DNA of 64,000 bases from Chloroflexota bacterium (GCA_026710945.1 JAPOQA010000054.1:150914-214913), one strand, 5' to 3'. Shown: positions 8,246 through 17,214, counted from the stretch's first letter. Numbers and translations are program-made. The notes: a model not told the origin generated them from the sequence alone.

Positions 8246-9751
8246 CTAGCTGCCGCGCAAGACTGTGGGGGCGAAGTTTGGAATATCGGTAGCGATTGGA
8301 AAATACGGGCGCGGCGCCTTGTGATAGGTAAAGTGCCGCAGTGTCGGCGGTGTGGCGCCGGACGTATCCAGGACGAATTCGCCTTGCGCAAATTCACCAT
8401 AGGTTTGGCTATAGTTCATCGGATTCTTGGCGACGATGAATTTTGCGCCTGCGATGTCCATGTCCAGTGCGCGGAATTGCTCGTCCCGCCACTCATACGT
8501 GCCATACGTCGTAATCAAGATTTGAGCACTGCCACACTCCAGTACCGCCGATGGCCCCATGGTCGCCCACTCGCCTGCCCAGATGCCGCCGGTATACTGA
8601 AACTTTCCATCACTTAAGGATCTGACGACACCGGAAATGATCTGCGGACTGCCCCACTGGGGATCGACCTTGTGCCCTAGCGTCACCGTAACCGTGCGGC
8701 CTTCACCGGCTTCATGACAGAGCGCGGCCGCTTCGGGGTCTACCACTGGAACAATGGCAAACCCTTCGCTGAGATTCTTAAGGACAGGGATAGTAGCCAC
8801 GCTGTCTCCGGCAGCTCCGCCGCCGACGCAGTCAGCGCACTCGATCAGAATGACGGGTCCGCCTGGAATCTTGAGCCCCGCTTCAACCGCCTCCTCAGGA
8901 GCGAGCGTATCCGGCTCCAGGGCGAAGCGCTTCTCCCACATGAGGTCGGCAATCTGTAGAGCCAGGCCCACTGCCCGCGCTTCATCGCCGTCCGTAATCA
9001 CCAGGCCGCCCCCACCTAGTTCCGGCACATCAATTGTCGCGTGGGCGTGGAACGCGCTGGTGGACAAGACTCCCGGTTGCTCTTCAAATGACTTTGCCAG
9101 GCGCATCACGTCGGCAAAGGGGCCGTCACCCACCGTGCTCGCATTGATGGCGCTGGTAAAAATTGGCACTTTGGCCATTGCCATGGCGGGACGAAATGCG
9201 CCGTCGAGTGTTCCAAGTAAGAGCCGCGCCCCACGCACACCGGTAGTAAACGGGTCAACGTGTGGATATGTCTCCCACGCCACGAGACCGTCGGCGTGAC
9301 GCATCATCTGGGTTGTCACGTTGGCGTGCAGGTCAAGCGTCCCGACGATTGGCACGTCCGGCCCTACGATCTTCCGCGCGGCTGTGATGAGATCGCCCTC
9401 CACGTCATCGACTTCCGTCGAGACCGCTGCCCCGTGCAGCGCCAGCAGCACGCCGTCCACGGGCAGGGCATTGCTGAGATCTTCCAGCAGGTCTGTCTTG
9501 AGCCGGTCATAGCAATCGTGCGCAATCGGCCCACCGGGGTAGGCGCTCGCCACGACAAGCGGCACAATGTCGGCGTTCTGCTCCTGTAGCGTCTGCAACA
9601 TGCCGCCAACAGCGCCGCCAGCGATTGACATAACTTCATTTCCGCGCGCGAGTTGGCTGCGGGCGAACTCGGCCCGCTCGATCAACTTACCGCCGAACTG
9701 GTTGCATTCGGTCAAGATCGAGCCTACGGCAACCCGATGCGATTGCTTCAT
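8246..9751 (-). CDS. M81-family metallohydrolase (MlrC-like)
   Basis: The 501-residue protein belongs to the family named after MlrC, the last enzyme of microcystin linear-peptide breakdown. Most members have unknown substrates. Family marks are visible in order: VGSILTECNQFGG at the N-terminus, LLALHGAAVSTEVDDVEGD, GTLDLHANVT, and WETYPHVDPFTTG, which together supply His and Asp metal ligands. The C-terminal domain has VILIECADCVGGGAAGDS and later DITGAKF-like features (DIAGAKFIVAKNPMNY). Length matches the family. It lies between the FAD oxidoreductase and a threonine-synthase-like enzyme with 20-bp spacings, suggesting one catabolic operon. Actual microcystin breakdown is not implied. Confidence 0.88.
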   Translation of the reverse strand: MKQSHRVAVGSILTECNQFGGKLIERAEFARSQLARGNEVMSIAGGAVGGMLQTLQEQNADIVPLVVASAYPGGPIAHDCYDRLKTDLLEDLSNALPVDGVLLALHGAAVSTEVDDVEGDLITAARKIVGPDVPIVGTLDLHANVTTQMMRHADGLVAWETYPHVDPFTTGVRGARLLLGTLDGAFRPAMAMAKVPIFTSAINASTVGDGPFADVMRLAKSFEEQPGVLSTSAFHAHATIDVPELGGGGLVITDGDEARAVGLALQIADLMWEKRFALEPDTLAPEEAVEAGLKIPGGPVILIECADCVGGGAAGDSVATIPVLKNLSEGFAIVPVVDPEAAALCHEAGEGRTVTVTLGHKVDPQWGSPQIISGVVRSLSDGKFQYTGGIWAGEWATMGPSAVLECGSAQILITTYGTYEWRDEQFRALDMDIAGAKFIVAKNPMNYSQTYGEFAQGEFVLDTSGATPPTLRHFTYHKAPRPYFPIATDIPNFAPTVLRGS

Positions 9752-9770
9752 AGTGGTTTCCTCTGTTCTC

Positions 9771-11021
9771 TCACAATTCCATTACATCCGCCAAAGCGGA
9801 AATGCTCGGCTGCTCCAAGTGAGGCACAGCAGGCACAAGTTGATTGATTACGTCAGGCCACTTTACCCCACTGCCGGTAATGACGCAGACGACAGTTTCA
9901 CCGGCTTTGAAGTATCCTTCACCGTGGAGCCGCACAAGACTGGCGATAGTTGCGAGCGAGGCGCTCTCGAAGAAGTACCCGCGACTGGCCATGCGGCGGA
10001 TTGCCAGGCGCAACTCATCTTCTGAAACCGCGGTTGCGGTACCGCCCGATGCGCGGAGAGCGCCCAGAGCGTGCATGCCACAGCGTCCCTCGATGATCGA
10101 CGTTGCAAGTGAGTCGGGCTCGGGCTGTACTTCGACTTCAGTCCGATTGTGCGTAAGCGCATGGAGCAGCGGATGAGTCGCCTCAGTCTGACAGCCCACT
10201 ATGCGCGGCAGGCGGGCAATGAGGCCCATTGCGTGCAAGTCGATCAAGCCGCGCCAGATGCCGTAGAGGCTATCTCCACCGCCAGTGGGCACCAGAATTG
10301 CGTCCGGGGCCGCGCCGAGCGCGCTAGCGACCTCATATCCGATTGTCTTGTACCCTGTCACGCCGTAGGGACTGGCGAGCGGGTTTGGATCGGACGATCC
10401 GACCGGCAGCCAGCCATGGTCTTCCACAAGCTGCCGCATCATCGTACCGATCTCCGGCTTTGGCATAGTCACTACTGACGCGCCGTGAATTTGCATGACC
10501 CGGCGCAACAGTTCGGATGAAGTAGGGTATCCAATGATCAACGCCCGCAATCCGGCAAGCGCCGCGTACGCCGCCACAGCTTGGCCGGCGTTGCCGGTGG
10601 AAGAAGCCACCACCTTGGAATAGCCAAGTTGGCGCGCCATGGAGATGTTTACCGCAGCGTGGCGGTCCTTGAACGACCACGTAGGATTCATGGTCTCGTT
10701 CTTGACGTACACGTTGAGGCCAAGCTCGTCGCTCAACTCAGCCAGGTGAGTCAGCGGCGTGCCGCCTTCGTCGAGGCTCAAGGGATGCTCTGCTACCGGG
10801 AGCATATCCCCATAGCGCCAGATATTGTGCTGCGGCCCCGCATCCCATGCCGCTTGAAAGTTGGCAGGAATGCCACCTGCTACGTTAACTCTAAAGTCTA
10901 GCGGGCCTTGCCGGCCCTCTTGAAAACAGCGGGGGCACCCGAACACATGTGCCCCAATGGCAAGTTGCTCATCGCAGCGCACGCACTGCAACCACTGAAC
11001 GTCGGTACCAACTGCCGTCAC
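9771..11021 (-). CDS. PLP-dependent threonine synthase-like / pyridoxal-phosphate lyase
   Basis: This 416-residue fold-type II PLP enzyme has an N-terminal zinc-ribbon-like segment with two Cys pairs (CVRC about residue 13, CPRC about residue 29). The catalytic lysine is in WSFKDRHA (about K118), and the phosphate-binding loop is SSTGNAGQAVAAYAA. A second glycine-rich phosphate loop, VPTGGGDSLYG, follows. Threonine synthase, diaminopropionate ammonia-lyase and threonine dehydratase-like enzymes share this architecture. Its place among catabolic hydrolases rather than hom/thrB genes makes amino-acid elimination or a related reaction as plausible as threonine synthesis. It is 19 bp upstream of the mlrC-like gene on the same strand. 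Confidence 0.78.
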   Translation of the reverse strand: MTAVGTDVQWLQCVRCDEQLAIGAHVFGCPRCFQEGRQGPLDFRVNVAGGIPANFQAAWDAGPQHNIWRYGDMLPVAEHPLSLDEGGTPLTHLAELSDELGLNVYVKNETMNPTWSFKDRHAAVNISMARQLGYSKVVASSTGNAGQAVAAYAALAGLRALIIGYPTSSELLRRVMQIHGASVVTMPKPEIGTMMRQLVEDHGWLPVGSSDPNPLASPYGVTGYKTIGYEVASALGAAPDAILVPTGGGDSLYGIWRGLIDLHAMGLIARLPRIVGCQTEATHPLLHALTHNRTEVEVQPEPDSLATSIIEGRCGMHALGALRASGGTATAVSEDELRLAIRRMASRGYFFESASLATIASLVRLHGEGYFKAGETVVCVITGSGVKWPDVINQLVPAVPHLEQPSISALADVMEL

Positions 11022-11072
11022 TCGATTGCCCTTTCTTCACTCACCTCGCCGCAAATTTCACTTACAAGGATA

Positions 11073-12545
11073 CTACCCTCGCGCCAAGCGCAGGAAGGAT
11101 TCTCGACCATCGCGAAAGAGCTGCTGCATGCGCTGCCGGTGGGAAACCTCGTCAAATCGTGCCTCTTCCGTGATCCACTTGAGAGACCGCTCGATCTGCG
11201 CGACAAAGAACTGTGCCGACTCTCTGGAGGCGGGGGCTCTACTGCCGGTTTTAAGGTACACCGGGCTCGTATGGGCCCATTGGGCATGGCCGTAACTATC
11301 CCGGCTCTTCCCGGAGCAGCGCGCCGCGATCCAGCCGTCGTGCGGCGCGGCCAATGTCGCGCTCAAGACCCCTTCTCTGCTGCCGTTGGAGTCGCGCTCA
11401 CCTGCTACCACGCTGCCATTCATGACAATCTCGACGCTTTCGATGGTTCGATGTGCCTGCCACCGCACCTCAACACGCACCTGTTTTGGATGTCTTGCGC
11501 GAAGGTCGAGACGAGTTCCCGGCGGCTGGTCTTCAACGGTAAGTTCCAGCACCGGCCCGTTCGTAATGAAGGATCGACCGTCCTTGAGCGTCTCCAGCCA
11601 GCCATCGTAGGAAAAGGACTGCTCCAGGTGTGTGTACACGCGGTTTGCCGAACAGATGAACCAGTCTGAGCCCGTGCTGGCCGGTAGCTTGAAGCCGCAA
11701 TTCAATAAGTGATACCAAAGATCGTACTCGGTGTCGAGCCAATACGGGTCGAAGAGATTAAGCGCGTCTATCCGCTGCAGCGAGGCCGCAATGGGCGCTT
11801 CCATGCCCCAGCCATTATGGCACCAGATTACCACCCCGCCTTGTGCCTGGGCCGAATCGCACGCATCCATTAGTGGTGGGTAGTCGGGATCGGAGTCATC
11901 CACCAGCACACCGCGACTCAAGGGATCAACCTGCTCCTGCAGCCGCACGAGCATCACGTGGCCGTAGCCGGAGCTACTATCGCCGAGTATCTTGTTGTGT
12001 CGCGTCTCTTCCCCCACGTCCAGCACCCAGTGCGGTCTGGTTGGATGTTCCATACGTCCCACGGGGTAGCGATTGGTGGCGTACGCGAATTCTTGCTGTT
12101 GGAGCACGCTGATTACGGTAACGGTCAGGTCTTCGACTTCGGAGTCAAAGCGGAGGCGTTCCTCAGGCCGGGATTCGAATTCACGGTAGTGGATATGGGT
12201 GTTGCCCGGGTACCAGCCCTGGCTATCCAGCCGGATCCACCGCTGCAGCGGCAGCGAGAGGTTCACTGTGCCTTTCAGCGGCACCGAAACCGTCACGTGC
12301 AGGGGCGCATACTCCGTGCCGCGTTCTACGCGGACGTCCGCCTGGCCGCGAGGAAGGTCAACCGCAAACGATCCATCAGCATAGAAGTAGGGATTGGTTG
12401 TCCCAACGGTTGCAATTGAGCCTTCAGGGGCGTGAAAGAGTCCGCCGTTGCCTTGCACAGAGACTTTGGCTGCAAGTTTGTTGCCGCTCTGCCCATCTAC
12501 GATTGTGCCTGCGATGGAGCCCATGTTCCCTGCAATTCGGTTCAA
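11073..12545 (-). CDS. CehA/McbA-like PHP-type metallohydrolase
   Basis: This 490-residue protein has an N-terminal beta-sandwich (GSIAGTIVDGQSGNKLAAKVSV) followed by a PHP-like metal hydrolase domain. The metal motif GNTHIHY is at about residue 133, and later candidate ligands are WCHNGWG and STGSDWF. CehA and McbA hydrolyse carbaryl esters, but most relatives have unknown substrates. The C-terminus has a Y-S-P-V-Y-L-K-type strand and a coiled, charged tail. No clear signal peptide is seen. It is 51 bp upstream of the threonine-synthase-like gene and is probably in the same transcript. The family assignment is based on fold motifs and domain order. Confidence 0.72.
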   Translation of the reverse strand: MNRIAGNMGSIAGTIVDGQSGNKLAAKVSVQGNGGLFHAPEGSIATVGTTNPYFYADGSFAVDLPRGQADVRVERGTEYAPLHVTVSVPLKGTVNLSLPLQRWIRLDSQGWYPGNTHIHYREFESRPEERLRFDSEVEDLTVTVISVLQQQEFAYATNRYPVGRMEHPTRPHWVLDVGEETRHNKILGDSSSGYGHVMLVRLQEQVDPLSRGVLVDDSDPDYPPLMDACDSAQAQGGVVIWCHNGWGMEAPIAASLQRIDALNLFDPYWLDTEYDLWYHLLNCGFKLPASTGSDWFICSANRVYTHLEQSFSYDGWLETLKDGRSFITNGPVLELTVEDQPPGTRLDLRARHPKQVRVEVRWQAHRTIESVEIVMNGSVVAGERDSNGSREGVLSATLAAPHDGWIAARCSGKSRDSYGHAQWAHTSPVYLKTGSRAPASRESAQFFVAQIERSLKWITEEARFDEVSHRQRMQQLFRDGRESFLRLARG

Positions 12546-12692
12546 TCCTGTCGGGCAACCTGATAGCTACTTCGGCCGGTAGCGCAAGTACTCATCGTGC
12601 GCCCTTCTTGCCGAAAGCAAGGTGAAAAGGACCGAAGCAGCATAGGCGAAACCGACTCGATACCTGAAGCTTGCTGTGCGCGCAGATTGGGG

Positions 12693-13598
12693 CTAGGCAG
12701 CCAAAACTGTCCGGTTGATATCGCGGTTTGTTGCCACCCAACAACCGCCGGGCTTAGCAAGCGCCCGGCGCAGCACAGTGTCAAGCATATCACAGTGGGG
12801 ATCGCGGGCCGCGAGGTACGAGGGATGCGCGAGGAGGCTCAGAATCTGGCCGTTTTCGTACGCGTGATCAACCGCTATTGTTGCATGGTGAATGTACTCC
12901 CAGCGGTCCAAGTCCAACGAACGAAATGCAATGGCGTCGCTCAGACCCATCATTGGAATCTCGGGTAGGCCGCTGGGATAGCGATAAGGCTGGAGGGAAT
13001 CGAGGCTCAGACGTACGGCGGCTTCCATTTCCGTGCGGGGAGGATGCCATGTGCGTTCCGTAGGACACTTGTAGTGCGCCGAGGCAAACTGAAACCCCTC
13101 CTCTTGGAGAAGTGCCTGCACTTCAGGGATGTCCTCCAAGCCGTTGGGAAATGCGCCGGGTGTGCGGAAGCCGCGCGTTTCAACACCCAGCCGCTCGAGG
13201 AGTCCCCTGCTGGTCTGCCTAATCTCGTGACGTAAGCACTCGAGGGGGGTGAGACTTCCGGCCCGCCAGGGCGCACGCCGATACGACTGATGCAGGTCTT
13301 CAACACGCTTCGCTTTTACGTTCACGTGCCGATACGTGTGATTGTCGAGGGCATGCCCCTCTGCTACCAACCGCTTGAGGTAGTCCACGTCTGGGTCTTC
13401 CAAGGCGCTGCCAACGATAAAGAACTGTAACTTGACGTCGTACTTCTTGGCGACATCGAGCATGGTGTGGACGTATTGCTTCACATGAGGATCGATGGCG
13501 CCGTAGTCAGCGTAATCGGATGTCCAGTAGGGAAAGTTATAGGACATCTCGATATCGAACGTCAGGCTCAGACAGAATTGTGCGCCGTTTGGATACAT
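12693..13598 (-). CDS. Polysaccharide deacetylase family protein (NodB-like)
   Basis: This carbohydrate-esterase family 4-like protein has 301 residues. Visible NodB motifs are the metal Asp in LTFDIEMSY (motif 1), the HxxxH metal pair in DNHTYRHVN (motif 2), and R-x-P-G in RGFRTPGAFPNG (motif 3). HPSYLAAR is a candidate for the later His motif. No signal peptide is seen, which fits the cytosolic PuuE-like deacetylases acting on small N-acyl or allantoin-like substrates as well as sugar deacetylases. The start is ATG, preceded by AAGGGGCCAAG. Downstream is the CehA-like gene, and upstream is a repeat-rich spacer separating it from the DegT aminotransferase. Confidence 0.84.
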   Translation of the reverse strand: MYPNGAQFCLSLTFDIEMSYNFPYWTSDYADYGAIDPHVKQYVHTMLDVAKKYDVKLQFFIVGSALEDPDVDYLKRLVAEGHALDNHTYRHVNVKAKRVEDLHQSYRRAPWRAGSLTPLECLRHEIRQTSRGLLERLGVETRGFRTPGAFPNGLEDIPEVQALLQEEGFQFASAHYKCPTERTWHPPRTEMEAAVRLSLDSLQPYRYPSGLPEIPMMGLSDAIAFRSLDLDRWEYIHHATIAVDHAYENGQILSLLAHPSYLAARDPHCDMLDTVLRRALAKPGGCWVATNRDINRTVLAA

Positions 13599-13640
13599 GA
13601 GACTTGGCCCCTTGTCTAACTCAGGCTGTTCTTGGTTGCT

Positions 13641-13740
13641 TTCCAGTCTACTGGAGCCACAAAACTGCTACCGGACCCGCAAGACCGCTACCGGGGCCTC
13701 AAGACCGCTACCGGACCCACAAGACCGCTACTGGGCCCAC
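13641..13740. repeat. Five tandem 20-bp repeats
   Basis: Five contiguous units of exactly 20 bp begin at 13641, 13661, 13681, 13701 and 13721. The consensus is about AAGACCGCTACCGGACCCAC. Units 3-5 are nearly identical, unit 2 differs at a few positions, and unit 1 is the most diverged. There are no spacers between units, so this is a direct tandem repeat and not a CRISPR array. It lies just upstream of the deacetylase start on the minus strand and next to two palindromic elements. Confidence 0.9.
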
Positions 13741-13746
13741 ATGACT

Positions 13747-13785
13747 GTTCCGTTCGGCCTGAGCTTGTCGAAGGCTGAACGGAAC
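13747..13785. repeat. REP-like palindromic element
   Basis: Inverted arms GTTCCGTTC and GAACGGAAC (9 bp, perfect) enclose GGCCTGAGCTTGTCGAAGGC, whose ends also pair. The core CTGAGCTTGTCGAAGG resembles an intergenic repeat seen in many environmental genomes (recognition from memory, not from a search). It directly abuts the 20-bp tandem array. Confidence 0.75.
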
Positions 13786-13814
13786 AGGTTCATCTGAGGT
13801 CTTTCGCAAGCTTC

Positions 13815-13875
13815 CGGCAGCCGTTCATGTTTCGACCAGGGCTTCATGAAGCCCACTCGGCACGAACGGCTGCCG
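13815..13875. repeat. Nested palindrome (two stacked inverted repeats)
   Basis: The outer arms CGGCAGCCGTTC (13815-13826) and GAACGGCTGCCG (13864-13875) are perfect complements. Inside them is a perfect 16-bp palindrome, GGGCTTCATGAAGCCC (13839-13854). As RNA or extruded DNA this would form a long stem carrying a second hairpin. It lies 42 bp from the aminotransferase stop and could end minus-strand transcription, although no T-run follows. Confidence 0.75.
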
Positions 13876-13916
13876 AGTCTCAGTCCAAGAAAGCGCGGAA
13901 CTCGAAACTCTTGACT

Positions 13917-15185
13917 CTACGCCCGGTAGCGATCTGTCACCTTTGCCAGGATCGTTGCCATGTCCTCCACATCCCGGTCGGTATATTTATCCGTCCAATT
14001 CCAGCGAATGGTCGTGTCTACGTGCTCCTTGGCGATGGGCACCATGTCGGCGCTGTATTCGATGTCCCTGGCAAACTCGTTCATGGGATGGTCCCACGGC
14101 CAGTGGGATTCACCGGCCACGGTTGTCTTGGTGTGCAGGAACGTGTGGCTGTCGGGCACCAGTTGCCAGGGACCGGGCTCAGCTTTCAGACCCTCGGCCA
14201 TGAGCGCGTCGGAGAGGTCCCACAAGCCGCAGGTAAAGGCATCGGGGTCCACGCGTAGGTAGTAGTACCAGTAGATGTGGTCGGCCCCCTCGGGGATGTA
14301 GGGCGGGATCAGACCGGGAATGTCTTCTTCAACCCGCTGGCTTAGTGCAGCGGTGGTCTCGCGCCGGCGTTGATTCTGCTCTTCCAGTATATGGAGCATG
14401 CCGAGCACAAATGCCGCTTCCAGTTCGCCAAAGCGCATGTTCAGGCCGAAGCGCACGTGCTTGCGCCCGTAGCGTTCCACTGGCACGCCGCCGCGCATAA
14501 CGCCAAACAGGTGTACCCGGTCGGCGATGTCTTTGTTGTCGGTCAGCAGCGCGCCGCCGTGGCCGCCTGAGAGATGCTTCTCGGCGTCAAATGAGAACGC
14601 GCCCACGTCGCCCAGGGTGCCCGCGTTGCGGCCCTTATACTTTGCCAACGGCGCCTGGCACACGTCTTCAATCAAAAGGATGTTGTGCTTCTGGGCCAGC
14701 GCCACGATGTCGTCCATGGGGCAGAGCAGCCCGTACCAGTGAACGGCGATGATGGCCGCCGTACGTTCCGAGATGACCTTCTCGATTGTCTCGGCGGTGA
14801 CGTTGCCGGTGCGGATGTCTACATCCGGGAAAATGGGAATCGCGCCTTGTGCCATAATGCCGGCAACCGAGCCAAGGTCGGTAATGGGGTTCACAATGAC
14901 TTCCTTACCCGGCCCAATGTCCATCGCCGCAATGATGGTATGCAAGGTAGCGGTGCAGTTGGCGAGAGCGACACAGTATTTTGCGCCGTTCACTTCCGCG
15001 AATTCCTGCTCGAAGCGCGGCAAGTAGCCGGAAGACAAGCCCTTTTCCAGGACTTCGCGAATGTTGTCATAGGACTCTTGCGGCACGTCGCGGGGGAAGA
15101 TTCCCGGCAGGGGGTCGTCCGCCGACCGGACCGGCGTGCCGCCTTCAATTGCGAGCCGCGTATCAACGGGGGTCTTAATTGCCAT
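13917..15185 (-). CDS. DegT/DnrJ/EryC1/StrS-family aminotransferase
   Basis: This is a fold-type I PLP aminotransferase or dehydratase of the sugar-modifying family. The start is set at MAIKTPVDTRLAIEGG because AAAAGGAG lies 11 bases before that ATG; a longer upstream frame would cross a palindromic repeat. The PLP lysine is in FSFDAEKHLSGGHGG (about residue 213), and the preceding IEDVCQAP gives the Asp that contacts the pyridine nitrogen. The N-terminal GGTPVR and the ALANCTATLH phosphate loop are typical. Length is about 422 residues. The neighbouring deacetylase and solute-binding lipoprotein suggest sugar or amino-sugar metabolism, but no nucleotide-sugar genes are nearby. Confidence 0.86.
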   Translation of the reverse strand: MAIKTPVDTRLAIEGGTPVRSADDPLPGIFPRDVPQESYDNIREVLEKGLSSGYLPRFEQEFAEVNGAKYCVALANCTATLHTIIAAMDIGPGKEVIVNPITDLGSVAGIMAQGAIPIFPDVDIRTGNVTAETIEKVISERTAAIIAVHWYGLLCPMDDIVALAQKHNILLIEDVCQAPLAKYKGRNAGTLGDVGAFSFDAEKHLSGGHGGALLTDNKDIADRVHLFGVMRGGVPVERYGRKHVRFGLNMRFGELEAAFVLGMLHILEEQNQRRRETTAALSQRVEEDIPGLIPPYIPEGADHIYWYYYLRVDPDAFTCGLWDLSDALMAEGLKAEPGPWQLVPDSHTFLHTKTTVAGESHWPWDHPMNEFARDIEYSADMVPIAKEHVDTTIRWNWTDKYTDRDVEDMATILAKVTDRYRA

Positions 15186-15211
15186 GGCTGCTGCTCCTTT
15201 TTGACCATACA

Positions 15212-15246
15212 GGTGACAGGCACCCACTACCGTGGCGCCTGTCACC
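15212..15246. repeat. Palindromic element upstream of the aminotransferase
   Basis: Arms GGTGACAGGC (15212-15221) and GCCTGTCACC (15237-15246) are perfect complements with a 15-bp loop. The element lies between the lipoprotein gene and the aminotransferase start. It could be a REP-like element or a terminator of the upstream lipoprotein transcript, which ends 32 bp away. Confidence 0.75.
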
Positions 15247-15277
15247 ACACTTGTCACTTAGATTTTCTGATGGCAGC

Positions 15278-16672
15278 TTAGCAGATGCAGCCGCCTTCTT
15301 GCAGCGCGATCGCGGAAACCTGTTGGGCCTCAGCTACGGCCTCCGCAACGGTCTTTTCGCCCGCTTCCATCTGTCCCCAAAGCTCTGACCATGCGCCGTT
15401 GATGTCGGACTGTTTTACCGCCTGGCGCAGAGGAATGCTGACATCGGCAATCGCCTTGTACGTCTCCACATTCTCGAAAGGATACTGCACGGCCGGCGTG
15501 TAGGTGCGGTTGGGCGGGAAGCGGCCGCCGCCCAGGTTCGCCCAGTCCGGCTGCACCTCTTCACTGATGAGGTACTTGTAGAAGTCCCACGTCGCATCGG
15601 GCTGCGGCGAACTCCTGGCGATCCAGAAGGCATTAATCAACAACGGTGTGCCGCGACCGCCGGGACCCAGTGGCACATTCGCCAGATCGACGTTGAATGG
15701 CGTTTGCCCCTCAACAATCTCTTGGTTGATGGTCCGCGTATACCAAGGTCCGGTCAGGACCATGCCGAGTTTCTGCTCGGTAAAGTTCGGTGCAACGTCG
15801 GTTTCCTTCCGGTTGAGCGGCGGGTGCACCTGATGCTTGATAACGTGGTCCAGCACGGTTTGCACGGCCTCGGCTGCTGCGGGGGAATCAATGGCCGGTG
15901 CGGTAAAGTCCTCATTCCACCAGCCGGCGCCCCATGACTTCAACGCGATCACGATGCTGGAATGGGCGTTTCCATTGAAACTCAGTCCCCAGCGTGTCAC
16001 GTTCGCGCCCTCGCGGGTAGTCAGTTTCGTTGCCAACTCGGTCAGGGAATCCCAATTCAGGTTGCCCGCGGCATCCAGGTCGGCCGGAGACGTCAGTCCT
16101 TCGTTGGTCATGATATCGTCGTTGTACCAAATGGACCGGGCGCCCAGGAACCAGGCGATACCATACAAATTGCCGCCGATCCGCTCGAGGGCGCCTTCGT
16201 AGTACTCGGATAGATCGACGTCGGCATCCTTCGCGATGAAGGGGTCGAGCGGCTGGATGATGTCTGCCGTGGCGAACTGGCTGATGTAGCCGAACCAACC
16301 GTAGTACATGTCATATGAGATGCCGGCGGCGCTAGCCGCGACCGCTTTCACCGCCACGTCTGTCAGAGGCCACGTTACAATGTCGAGTTCAACCTGCACG
16401 TCCGGATTGCGCTCTACGTAGCGGTCGATGACCGCGCCATAGGTGTTGTCCCACACCTCCTGTTGTGTGGTGAAGTGCATGTACTTGATGACCGTCGGCT
16501 CCATGGCCTCCGGCGCCGCCGTGGGCTCCGGTTCCGGCTCCTCTTTCGTTTCGGGCGCATCAGCGGGAGCAGGCGCCACTTGGCCACAGGCAGCCAAAGC
16601 TGCGCCACCTACGCCCAGACTTGCCATGCCGACGAGAATCGATCGGCGGGAGAATCTACCCAGACCTTCCAT
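15278..16672 (-). CDS. Extracellular solute-binding lipoprotein, family 1 (copy A)
   Basis: This is an ABC-importer substrate-binding protein of 464 residues that would be anchored outside the membrane. The N-terminus has a twin-arginine motif (SRRSILVG, about residues 8-15), a hydrophobic stretch and the lipobox LAAC, so export by Tat followed by lipidation is likely. A Pro/Glu/Ala-rich linker (residues 32-60) precedes the folded domain. GPWYTR, FWIA and the RFPPNRTY segment resemble sugar-binding family 1 proteins. The C-terminus is unusual: it ends GGCIC. AAGGAG lies 6 bases before the ATG. No permease or ATPase gene is adjacent. It is paralogous to the lipoprotein at 17378-18772, and each copy is paired with a tRNA-Glu. 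Confidence 0.88.
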   Translation of the reverse strand: MEGLGRFSRRSILVGMASLGVGGAALAACGQVAPAPADAPETKEEPEPEPTAAPEAMEPTVIKYMHFTTQQEVWDNTYGAVIDRYVERNPDVQVELDIVTWPLTDVAVKAVAASAAGISYDMYYGWFGYISQFATADIIQPLDPFIAKDADVDLSEYYEGALERIGGNLYGIAWFLGARSIWYNDDIMTNEGLTSPADLDAAGNLNWDSLTELATKLTTREGANVTRWGLSFNGNAHSSIVIALKSWGAGWWNEDFTAPAIDSPAAAEAVQTVLDHVIKHQVHPPLNRKETDVAPNFTEQKLGMVLTGPWYTRTINQEIVEGQTPFNVDLANVPLGPGGRGTPLLINAFWIARSSPQPDATWDFYKYLISEEVQPDWANLGGGRFPPNRTYTPAVQYPFENVETYKAIADVSIPLRQAVKQSDINGAWSELWGQMEAGEKTVAEAVAEAQQVSAIALQEGGCIC

Positions 16673-16962
16673 ACCTCTCTCCTTGCCTACCTACTTACAG
16701 TATTCCCAGCATAATATACCCCCCCCTCTAATCTGTCAATCTTTGCCAAGGAGCTTGTCTCGCAGAGGTGTTGCGGCTTGCCACATCTTTCGAGTAATCG
16801 GGTCAACCTGAACGAGTATCGCTTCTAGTTGGCTAGAACGGAGAACGGGAGTAATCGGATGGTGAAAGTGACCAAGTCAAGCGAAGATTTCGCCCGAAGG
16901 TATTTGCGGTTCATCCTGTAGGCACCGAGCACCATTCGGCTAATCCCGGGGCGCTGGATATC
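16673..16962. other. Intergenic region between lipoprotein copy A and tRNA-Glu 1
   Basis: There is no convincing gene here. It holds the ribosome-binding site and presumably the promoter of lipoprotein copy A (reading left), including a run of eight or more C near 16720. The right part leads to the promoter of tRNA-Glu 1. Confidence 0.6.
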
Positions 16963-16991
16963 TTCGCAGAAGGTTCGATTTGCGGTATTCT
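16963..16991 (+). promoter_or_regulatory. Putative promoter of tRNA-Glu copy 1
   Basis: TTCGCA (16963-16968) and TATTCT (16986-16991) are separated by 17 bp, and the tRNA begins 25 bp after the -10 element. The same layout with near-identical bases occurs before tRNA-Glu copy 2, which supports a functional promoter. The -35 box is a weak match. Confidence 0.55.
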
Positions 16992-17015
16992 GAAAGAGTG
17001 AAACGCGCCTCTCTT

Positions 17016-17091
17016 GCCCCCATCGTCTAGTGGACCAGGACGCAGGCCTTTCAAGCCTGTAACGAGGGCTCGATTCCCTCTGGGGGTGCCA
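17016..17091 (+). tRNA. tRNA-Glu (anticodon UUC), copy 1
   Basis: This folds as a full cloverleaf: acceptor GCCCCCA/TGGGGGT, anticodon stem CAGGC/GCCTG with loop CTTTCAA (anticodon TTC at 17050-17052), and T stem GAGGG/CCCTC. CCA is encoded at 17089-17091. Two features are odd. The T-loop reads CTCGATT, so the near-universal T54 is C, and the first acceptor pair is G-T rather than G-C. Copy 2 has normal bases at both places. Confidence 0.93.
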
Positions 17092-17214
17092 TCTCTCTAG
17101 TCAAACAGGGCAGGGTGTGAACACTATGCGACGGACCGTAACCGCAGCATTCGTTGCCTGGAAATTGGCCCCAAATTTGGGTAGAACCGGCTCTCCGTCA
17201 GGACTGCTATCGCA

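Noticed and set aside
13641..13740. Possible CRISPR array
   Set aside because: The repeats are directly adjacent with no unique spacers and no cas genes are present, so it is a plain tandem repeat.
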